Shown: in pieces, positions 56,790-64,000 of the stretch
Layout of the letters: the number at the start of each line of letters is the position of its first letter
Position numbering within the stretch: the first letter of the stretch is position 1
Assembly: GCA_032716605.1 (NCBI GenBank)
Contig: CM064506.1
Location: 900,031 to 964,030, forward strand
From: Paralithodes platypus
Taxonomy: Eukaryota; Arthropoda; Malacostraca; Decapoda; Lithodidae
Length of the DNA stretch: 64,000 nucleotides
Direction of reading: 5' to 3'
Program-made: the position numbers and the translations under genes
Notes under the pieces: model-generated
What the model was told of the DNA's origin: nothing
The model's database searches: none
The model's input: only the letters and a program-made list of their open reading frames with translations

Positions 56790-57380
56790 TATATACTACT
56801 GATGCTTAACCTATTATATACTACTGATGCTTAACCTATTATATACTACTGATGCTTAACCTATTATATACTACTGATGCTTAACCTATTATATACTACT
56901 GATGCTTAACCTATTATATACTACTGATGCTTAACCTATTATATACTACTGATGTTTAACCTATTATATACTACTGATGCTTAACCTATTATATACTACT
57001 GATGCTTAACCTATTATATACTACTGATTGTTTAACCTATTATATACTACTGATGCTTAACCTATTATATAATACTGATGCTTAACCTATTATATACTAC
57101 TGATGGTTAACCTATTATATACTACTGATGGTTAACCTATTATATACTACTGATGGTTAACCTATTATATACTACTGATGGTTAACCTATTATATACTAC
57201 TGATGCTTAACCTATTATATACTACTGATGTTTAACCTATTATATACTACTGATGCTTAACCTATTATATACTACTGATGCTTAACCTATTATATACTAC
57301 TGATGCTTAACCTATTATATACTACTGATGCTTAACCTATTATATACTACTGATGCTTAACCTATTATATACTACTGATG
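56790..57380 (+). repeat. 25-bp minisatellite, about 23 units
   Basis: Unit CTTAACCTATTATATACTAC then TGATG, with TTTAACC and GGTTAACC variants in blocks. It ends exactly where the (TAA)n tail of the LINE fragment at 57.4 kb begins. Confidence 0.95.
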
Positions 57381-57384
57381 ATTA

Positions 57385-58238
57385 TTATTATTATTTTTTT
57401 TAACCCATGTTATTATGTTATTCCCACCTCCTCAAAATTAATGTATAGATTTCTTTTGAATGTGTCAATTGTCTTACATTGTACCAGTTTCTCTGGCAGT
57501 TTGTTCCACTCGGTAACCACACTGTAGGTGAAGAAGTGCTTTGTGACATCGAGATTCGCCCTCCTAGTTTTTAATTGCATTCCATTTCCCCGAGTTAATG
57601 AACTATTATCGATTTTGAAAAATGAATCTACATACATTTTGTCAAATCCCTTTAGTATTTTGAAACACTCGATGAATTGACCTCTCAATCTTCTTTTCTT
57701 AAGTGAAAACAAATTAATTTGTTTAGTCTCATGATAAGATTTATTTCTTAGTGACGAAATGAACTTTCTCGCTCTACGCTGCACCGACTCGAGTTTCTCA
57801 ATGTCCTTGCTCAGATAAGGAGACCAAAATTGCATGCCATATTCAAGATGGGGCCTCACTATGCTTTTAAATAAAGGTACTATAATGTTCTCATTTTTAT
57901 AAGTAAAATTTATCTTAATAAATCCCAATGCTCGATTGGCCTTGTTCGCAGCTGCTGCACATTGATCTGAGGTCTTTAGGTTTTCAGATATAAGAACCCC
58001 CAGGTCTTTAACTAATGCACTTTTTTTGATTGGCTGACCTTTAATCTTGTATTCATATGTTTTGTGTTTATTACCTATTTGCAAGACCTGCCATTTGTCA
58101 ACATTGAATGGCATCTGCTATTTTTCTGATCAATCTACTATTTTATTTAAATCAGATTGAAGTTTATTTCTGTCTGCTTCGGTTAATACTGATTTTCCTA
58201 TCTTTGTCATCAGCAAACTTTGAGATAGTAGGGAGAGA
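57385..58238 (-). mobile_element. CR1/L2-like LINE, 3' fragment
   Basis: A 233-codon frame (58114 to 57413) with MPFNVDKWQVLQIGNKHKTY, KDLGVLISENLKTSDQC, SIVRPHLEYGMQFWSPYL, LESVQRRARKFISSLRNKSY and RRLRGQFIECFKILKGFDKM. Frame-broken sequence before it contains ISKFADD, so the 5' truncation is at almost the same place as in the copy at 56.1 kb. The tail is (TAA)n-like and abuts a 25-bp minisatellite. Confidence 0.85.
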
Positions 58239-58508
58239 GAGAGAGAGATAACGAAAAAGAGAAAGTGTGTGTGTGTGTGTGTGTGTACAAAGGAGTACAA
58301 ACGAAATCAAGCAACAACAGATCTAGTGACCCTTCTAGGCTGCTTGTCCTCCAAAACACTGAGGATCAAGTGTCCAAACAGTGGTTTAGAGTGGGTAAGG
58401 GAACATTGGAAAGGTAACTACTGCCCTGGAACTAATGTCCGTGGCAGGATTAGGAAGTTAGTAGGGAACAGATGGGTTAGTAACTGAGGGGAGGATAAAA
58501 TAAAGTTA

Positions 58509-59161
58509 TTAATTTACAAACGCAGTCAGTCGCGGGTTTGATGCGAGATATTTGTCTAGGCGAAGTTTAAATGAATCAACGGTGCTGCAGTCTATGACAT
58601 CTCGGGGAAGCCCATTCCATAAGTTGACAACTCGATTGAAGAAGAAATTCTTAGCTTCGTGTGAGTTAAAAGATTTACCAATAATTTTGAAACCATTTCC
58701 CCGTGTGTAATTAGATTGGTCGATAGTGAAGTACTTACTACAGTTCATATTGTCCATGCCTTTGATGATTTTGAACACTTGAATTAAGTCGCCTCTTAAT
58801 CTGCGCTGGGTTAAGGAAATAGATTTAATTCTCTAAGACGCTCCTCGTATGGGTTGTTCTTTAGCCTAGGTATCATTTTGGTAACTCTACGTTGAACTCG
58901 TTCTAGCTTGTCTATATCTTTTTGGTAATAAGTGCACCAGGATTGAACGCAGTATTCCAGAAGAGGGCGGACTAAGGAATTGTAAAAGGTTAGGATAACG
59001 TCTTTGGATTTATGCTCAAATGACCTGCCTATAAAGCCAATTATTTTGTTTACCTTCTTAACAACTTTTGAACATTGTTGACTCGGTTTTAGGTTACTCG
59101 ATATTGTTACTCCCAGATCGGTTTCTCTGTTTACATTCTTAAGCTGAGTGCCATTCATCAA
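58509..59161 (-). pseudogene. LINE ORF2 reverse transcriptase C-terminal region, frameshifted
   Basis: Two frames (58811-59161, 58509-58778) cover KNVNRETDLGVTISSNLKPS, SLVRPLLEYCVQSWCTYY, LERVQRRVTKMIPRLKNNPY and then FKIIKGMDNMNCSKYF and VVNLWNGLPRDVIDCS. A shift near 58825 separates them. Confidence 0.8.
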
Positions 59162-59617
59162 TAGTTTGCTTTCTCATTTTGGTATCCGAGATGTAGTACT
59201 TTACATTTATCCGCATTGAAACTCATTTGCCAAATTTGGGCCCAACATGACAACTTATCTAGATTGTGTTGCATATCGTCAACTTGTTCTTTTGAGAGTA
59301 CGCTATTTGCAATTTTTGTATCGTCAGCAAATTTTGAGATTGTACAGGTGAGACCCTCATCTATGTTGTTGATGTAAATTAGAAAGATAATTGGTCCTAG
59401 TACCGATCCCTGGGGTACCCCGCTACTTACATTGGTCTATTTAGATGCCTTACCGTTTATGACTACTCTTTGTTTTCTGTCGCTGAGCCAATATTTTATC
59501 CATTTTAACACACCATCTTGTATTCCATGCGCTTTTAGTTTTAGCAGTAAACGTTTGTGGGGAACTTTGTCAAATGCCTTTTGAAAATCAATGTATATAA
59601 TATCTACAGCTTTACTC

Positions 59618-60184
59618 TCATCGTAGAGGTTGAGGATATCGTGGAAGAAGTCTAAGAGGTTTGTTAAACAGGATCGTTTTTTTACGAAAGCCGTGTTGAG
59701 TATTTTTAAGTATGTTATTTTCCTCTAAGTGATTTACGAGTCTGTCTCTTATGACCGTTTCTAACATTTTACATACAACTGAGGTTAAGCTAATTGGACG
59801 ATAGTTACTGGGTAGGGTTTTGCTGCCTTTTTTGAATATGGGTGTTACGTTGGCTAGCTTCCACTGATCAGGCATAGTTCCAGACTGCAAGGATTTATTG
59901 AATAGCAATGTCAGTGGTTTGGAGAGCTCATCCTTAGCTTCCTTTAGGACTCTAGGTGATGATGGTCCAGGCGTTTTATTTACCTTGAGCTTATCTAAAC
60001 AATTCAATACTTCTCTCTCTGTAACGGTGATATTGCTTAGAACATCTGAATTATCAATCTGAATCGGCGATGGTGTGTGTGTGTGTGTGTTTGTGTGAGA
60101 GGAGAAAGAAAGAAAGAGAGAGAGAAAGTACCCATAAGCATTAATGGAGATAAAACCCGAGAAATTGTGAGGGAAAAGGGTCAA
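59618..60184 (-). pseudogene. LINE ORF2 reverse transcriptase N-terminal part
   Basis: After translated microsatellite the frame resumes the interrupted protein (SPIQIDNSDVLSNITVTERE) and enters the RT fingers and palm (NKTPGPSSPRVLKEA, NYRPISLTSVVCKMLE, NTQHGFRKK). Frame is lost near 59680. The palm continues in other frames to FADD at 59322-59333, with nonsense codons after NGKASK and NYQ-type blocks. Confidence 0.75.
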
Positions 60185-60547
60185 TAAAAATATGAGAAAT
60201 AGGATAGTTTAGAAGGGTACAAAGGAGTACAAGTCTGAATCAACAGGTCTAGTGACCCTTCTAGGTGCTTGTCCTCCAAAACACTGAGGATAAGTGTCCA
60301 AACAGTGGTTTAGAGTGGGTAGGGAACATTGGAAAGGGAACTAACTGCCCTGCCACTAACGTGCAGGACTGAAGTTAGTAGGGACATAGGGTTAGTAACT
60401 GAGAGGAAAAGTTATTCATTTACAAAAGCAGTCAGTCGCGGGTTTGATGCAAGATATTTGTCTAGGCGGAATTTAAATGAATCAACGGTGCTGCAGTCTA
60501 TAACGTCTCGGGGAGGCCCATTCCACAAGTTGACAACTCGATTGAAG
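60077..60547 (-). mobile_element. Nested LINE 3' copy plus extra 3' sequence, inside the larger LINE
   Basis: 60216-60547 is a 5'-truncated copy of the same LINE 3' end (from FFNRVVNLWNGPP). Beyond its TTTGTACTCC-type tail are about 135 bp of unrelated sequence ending in CT and CA repeats. A perfect 79-bp direct repeat (59998-60076 and 60548-60626) bounds the insertion. Confidence 0.7.
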
Positions 60548-61505
60548 AACAATTCAATACTTCTCTCTCTGTAACGGTGATATTGCTTAGAACATCTGAA
60601 TTATCAATCTGAATCGGCGATGGTGTAGGGATATCACTGAGGTCTTCTGTTGTAAAAACTGATGCAAAGAAGGTATTGAGGGCATTACTCATTTGTACTT
60701 CGTCTTTGGTGTATTCTCCTTTTTCATCGACTAACGGTCCAACAGTTGAAGTAACTACTTTTTTCTTTCTGATATAACTATAGAATTCTTTCGGGTTTGT
60801 TTTACTTTGATTCGCAATATGTAACTCTAAGGTCTTTTTACTTTGCTTAATTAACTTTTTGGCTTTGCGTCGTAGCTCTACAAATTTCACCCGTTCTTCG
60901 TCATTTTGTGAGGATTTTAATCTATCATTAGCAAATTTTTTAGCAAGCAGGCAGTTTGAAATATCTTTATTCCACCATTTGGGCTTATTATTATGGCCTG
61001 GACGCCGTATTTTCGATGGTATGCAGTCTTGCACTGCTTTTAGGTAAGTGGTTTCGAATAACTTCCAAGATGTATTTATGTCGTTATTGTTAATTAAAAA
61101 GCTCCAGTCAGTTTCTTTAAACATAGCTCTAAGTTTATGGAAGTTTGCTTTCTTGAAATTAGGGACTTTTTCGATGCTACTATTTGGTTCGTTACTAGTA
61201 AACTTTAAAGTGAAAGTTATCGTACGATGGTCGCTGTTACTGAATTCATCACCAACATTCAAATTCTCTATCAATTCTTCTTTTGTTGCAAGTACAATGT
61301 CAAGAACGTTATTACCACGGGTCGGCATTCGAACAAATTGATAAAGCGAACTCTCTTGCAAGTTCGTATAAAAGTCATGTCCGGAGTGTGAAGTAAGAGT
61401 ATCACCCCACTTGGTCACAGGTAAATTAAAGTCGCCAAAAATTACGGTATCTTGTGAGTTACTTACATCTGCAATTTGTTCGTAAATATCTCGGTCAGTT
61501 TGCAC
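60498..61505 (-). pseudogene. LINE ORF2 endonuclease C-terminal half and linker, truncated by insertion
   Basis: Contains DTVIFGDFNLPVTKWGD, the APE catalytic block, and FSNSDHRTITFTLKF, the terminal SDH block, then a long basic linker. The frame reads into the nested LINE copy at 60547 and stops there. Confidence 0.75.
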
Positions 61506-61681
61506 TGATTGAGCTGGAGGTCTGTATATTAACGCAAGTATTATTTTGTACCTTTATTATTCTTATTAGCACAAAAGATGTGTCGACGTTCACAATTTGA
61601 GGTTTTGACACGAGGGTCGGGTTAAGACTTTCTTTGATATAAAATAAAACGCCACCTCCAGTTTTATTTATTCGGCTGTTC

Positions 61682-62254
61682 TCAAACATTACATAACCGG
61701 GAAGTGAATACTCTGCTAAAAAGTCTATCTTGTGTATTGAGCCAAGATTCTGTTATACCAATCACATCATAATTTTCTGTAAACACTAGTTCCTCTAAAT
61801 CTGAAAATTTATTGCGTATGCTACGAGCGTTTGCATAGAAAACCTTTAAAGTTGCGGTTTTAGAACTCGCAGATCGTTCTTTCATTGAATTTTTGGTTCT
61901 GGTCGGATCTACATTTACATTCATGGCTGTCCTCGGTCCTCGGTCGTTATCCCTGACGGTTTTGAATTTGGGTCGTGTTGGTGGAGCTTTATCCAAATTC
62001 GCGGTTCTTGACGGATTAGTATTTAATTCCTTTGTAGATTGCCGTCCTCGCTGTCTTCGGTCCTCCTTCCTGGTTGTCCTGTGCTGAGTCGATTTCTTCT
62101 CCGAAAATCCTTCACCGCATCGTTGAGAAAACGTGCTGCTCCCACCTGGTTCAGATGAACTCCATCGTCCGAAAACAAATAGCCATCGTAGTAGAAATTG
62201 TCCCAGGTGTCGACGAATCCCACGTTCTCCTTCCTGCAGAGGTTTGCTAGACAA
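61682..62254 (-). pseudogene. LINE ORF2 N-terminus (endonuclease start), frameshifted
   Basis: After an Arg/Lys/Ser-rich region overlapping ORF1, the frame enters the APE endonuclease at FYANARSIRNKFSDLEELV and ENYDVIGITESWLN. It then loses frame near 61700; the next block (GGGVLFYIKESLNPT) lies in the ORF at 61495-61689. Confidence 0.7.
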
Positions 62255-62841
62255 CGATTTGTGCTGGTGGCTATGTTGTAAAATCGGCTCTCTACACCGA
62301 GCCGGGGGACGATTCCTGAGACGATGATCCTTGATGACTTCTCCTTAAACGACTTGATCAGCTGCTGGTACTTTAAAAGCAAATCTTCCGACCGGGTTCG
62401 CTGTACATCGTTGGATCCAACGTGGATGACGTACATTGTATTAGCAGGGGCCAGCTTTGATACTTCGTCAACTGCTGCAACTACGTCATCCACACCACCA
62501 CCAGGGATACAAAAACGCTTCCTGGTCTTAGGTGCCCTGGCGCAAAACTCTGTGAGCTGACCACGTATCATCGAGTCTCCCACGAGCCGGACTTCTTCTA
62601 TTTCCTTTTCGTCATCTGAGTCTGCGAGTATCTGGAAACGGTTTTGACACTCGGTAATCGGTATGTGTTTCCTGGTCTTGGGGCAAACGTTGTTCCTCAC
62701 GAGGGGTAAGGAGAAGGAGGAGGCGGGGGAGGGTAAGGAGGAGGGTAAGGAGGAGGAGAAGGGTAGGAAGGTAAAGAGGAGGAGGGGAGGGTAAGAAGGA
62801 GGAGAGAGAGAGAGAATGGGGAGGATTTTACACGAGGCCAA
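62023..62841 (-). CDS. LINE ORF1 with SGNH/GDSL esterase domain
   Basis: The frame carries the SGNH hydrolase blocks in order: EVRLVGDSMIRG (nucleophile Ser in GDS), HVGSNDV (block III, GxND) and DDGVHLNQVG (block V, DxxH). CR1 and L2 lineages are known to carry such an esterase in ORF1, where it is thought to aid RNP or membrane handling. The first 60 or so residues are Pro/Ser/Leu-rich and may be flanking repeat translated by chance; the real start is uncertain. The downstream ORF2 frame (61682-62254) overlaps it. Confidence 0.75.
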   Translation of the reverse strand: MASCKILPILSLSPPSYPPLLLFTFLPFSSSLPSSLPSPASSFSLPLVRNNVCPKTRKHIPITECQNRFQILADSDDEKEIEEVRLVGDSMIRGQLTEFCARAPKTRKRFCIPGGGVDDVVAAVDEVSKLAPANTMYVIHVGSNDVQRTRSEDLLLKYQQLIKSFKEKSSRIIVSGIVPRLGVESRFYNIATSTNRCLANLCRKENVGFVDTWDNFYYDGYLFSDDGVHLNQVGAARFLNDAVKDFRRRNRLSTGQPGRRTEDSEDGNLQRN

Positions 62842-62904
62842 TTTTGCAAGTTAAAGGGGGTAAGGTTTATTAATTAGTTTATTTATATATGTATTAATTA
62901 TTGT

Positions 62905-63117
62905 TTAACTCGTTCAGTACCAAGGACGTCCTGTTCATCATATTCTGGCAACTATTAAACGATTATATTCAGCTTAGGAAGGACCTCTAGTAATAATAAG
63001 GCTTCAAACTATCTCAACTAACCCTAGTAACTACCACAGATCCTCCCTAAGCTGCATAATATCGTCTACATATAGCTAGAATAAAATATAACACACGGCG
63101 CTGGTACTCAATGGGTA
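62905..63117. mobile_element. Family B element, complete
   Basis: TTAACTCGTTCAGTACCAAGG to GGCGCTGGTACTCAATGGG. Its right arm holds one copy of the motif that is amplified 47-fold at 18.3-19.6 kb, so it represents the unexpanded state. Confidence 0.8.
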
Positions 63118-63430
63118 ACTTTCCTGCCTAGACCTCCATCAAGCTTAATAAAATGTCCTCAAGATCACCCGTCAAGATGGATTTGTACATTTTTTGGTAG
63201 AAAAAGGTACCGGCAGAAGGCTGGTTCCTCCAAAATTACAGGCTCGCTATCGCTCGCCAGGAAAATATCGATACCTCAATTGGCACGAAAGGCCTTGATA
63301 TTGATAAAGAAATGGGACGAAAGGTCTTATAATCGACAAACTAATGGGGCGAACGTCTAAATATCTGAAAACTAAAGGGGCTAAGCATGAGGGAGATGGT
63401 GGTCCAGAAAAAGCAACTATCTCCCCTTAA
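63117..63430 (-). mobile_element. Family A repeat copy
   Basis: Starts within a base or two of a family B element and ends CTATCTCCCCTTAA. Confidence 0.82.
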
Positions 63431-63449
63431 GGCTATATATTTGTTTTCA

Positions 63450-63540
63450 TCTAAGCCTTTTCAGTATTGTAGCGTCTATTTTCGTTGAATTATTGCAACC
63501 ACTGGATGATTTTATAAAGTTTTAGCATTATGTACGGTCG
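63450..63540. mobile_element. Family B element, left arm only
   Basis: AAGCCTTTTCAGTATTGTAG and GATGATTTTATAAAGTTTTAG, then lost. Confidence 0.4.
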
Positions 63541-63784
63541 CGCTAATAAGTCATGTCCCAGCTGTCATCACGTTTGGCTCGCTCTGTCCTGTATTAATGG
63601 CTGTCAGATGTTGGATAGGGTGGGTAAGTATAGGAACATGTGTGTATATTTCACTTGATATGAAGAAATAAAGCTTAGATATTGCTGATACCAATTATTG
63701 ATCAAAACATACTTGGTGCGGAGACATCACTTATTAGCGCGACTGTACATAATTGATAATATGAATTAACTGTTGCATAAGAAA

Positions 63785-63950
63785 CTAAAGTCCAATCAAT
63801 ATAAGTAGGCCATAAATGTTGACCCTTAACCTCTATAACTTAAAAAAGGGCTAGAACAAATAGGCTGTAAAAATCCACAGCTATTCCCTGGCTGACTCTT
63901 CCCAAATGGTTGAAATATTAGCTCGATTACTCTAGTCCTTTAAGACTTCT
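63785..63950. mobile_element. Family C element, right arm lost
   Basis: AAAGTCCAATCAATATAAGTAGGCC-type decayed left arm, then the standard interior to CTCGATTACTCTAGTCC. Confidence 0.55.
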
Positions 63951-63962
63951 GGCCTGATTATA

Positions 63963-64000
63963 TTAAGGGGAGATGGGACGTTTTTCTGGTCCCCCTTCTT
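63963..64000 (+). mobile_element. Family A repeat, cut by window end
   Basis: TTAAGGGGAGATGGGACG then TTTTTCTGGTCCCCCTTCTT. Confidence 0.7.

Larger units (their letters stand above)
58280..62841 (-). mobile_element. CR1/L2-like LINE (subfamily a), nearly full length, broken
   Basis: In minus-strand order: ORF1 with an esterase domain (62841-62023), endonuclease (from about 61850, with NARSIRNKFSDLEELV, GGGVLFYIKESL, GDFNLP and SDHRTI), a nested insertion (60077-60547), reverse transcriptase (PDQWKLANVTPIFKKG; FADD at 59322-59333) and the RT C-terminal region (ERVQRRVTKMIPRL, VVNLWNGLPRDV). The 3' UTR matches the copy at 5.4-5.65 kb. There are several frameshifts and nonsense codons in EN and RT, so it cannot encode a full ORF2 as assembled. 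Confidence 0.88.

Overview
The window reads as nuclear DNA of an arthropod, most probably a decapod crustacean. It has very long GA/CT, CA/GT and AT microsatellites, non-LTR retrotransposon debris, tRNA-derived SINEs, dense small inverted-repeat (MITE-like) elements, GT-AG introns and sparse coding sequence. The taxonomic call is an inference from genome style; no species marker is present. A run of exactly 100 N (32526-32625) marks a scaffold join.

One gene is well supported: a five-exon gene on the + strand (33935-48531) for a secreted phosphatidylethanolamine-binding protein (PEBP). Its exons are short and scattered over 14.6 kb. Joined at canonical GT-AG sites they give a 190-residue protein with a signal peptide and the PEBP ligand-site motifs (DPDAP, GPPKGTG-x-H). 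Four of its five exons (1, 3, 4 and 5) have a partial tandem copy of one edge: the start codon, the exon 3 donor, the exon 4 acceptor and the stop codon. Intron 2 (9.8 kb) holds a cluster of CRE and CCAAT motifs in a roughly 45-bp repeat. A possible terminal exon of a second gene lies at 12498-12616 (weak).

Mobile DNA dominates the rest. (1) CR1/L2-like LINE pieces lie at 5.0, 6.3-7.1, 36.9, 42.4, 55.1, 55.9 and 57.4 kb, and a nearly full-length but broken element runs on the minus strand at 58.2-62.8 kb (ORF1 with an SGNH/GDSL esterase domain, then endonuclease and reverse transcriptase), with a nested copy bounded by a perfect 79-bp direct repeat. (2) An RTE-like LINE at 23.5-26.0 kb is interrupted by only about three single-base frameshifts. 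(3) Two families of TTAA-bounded inverted-repeat elements ('family A', about 330 bp, roughly 22 copies; 'family B', about 210 bp, palindromic, roughly 13 copies) and two other inverted-repeat families (C, D) are spread over both strands. (4) Several tRNA-headed SINEs are present.

The most interesting theme is minisatellites born inside transposable elements. A 28-bp array of about 47 units is an amplified end of a family B element. A 25-bp array of about 14 units is an amplified interior segment of the next family B element. A different 25-bp array of about 15 units sits inside a LINE fragment. No bacterial, CRISPR or viral system is seen.
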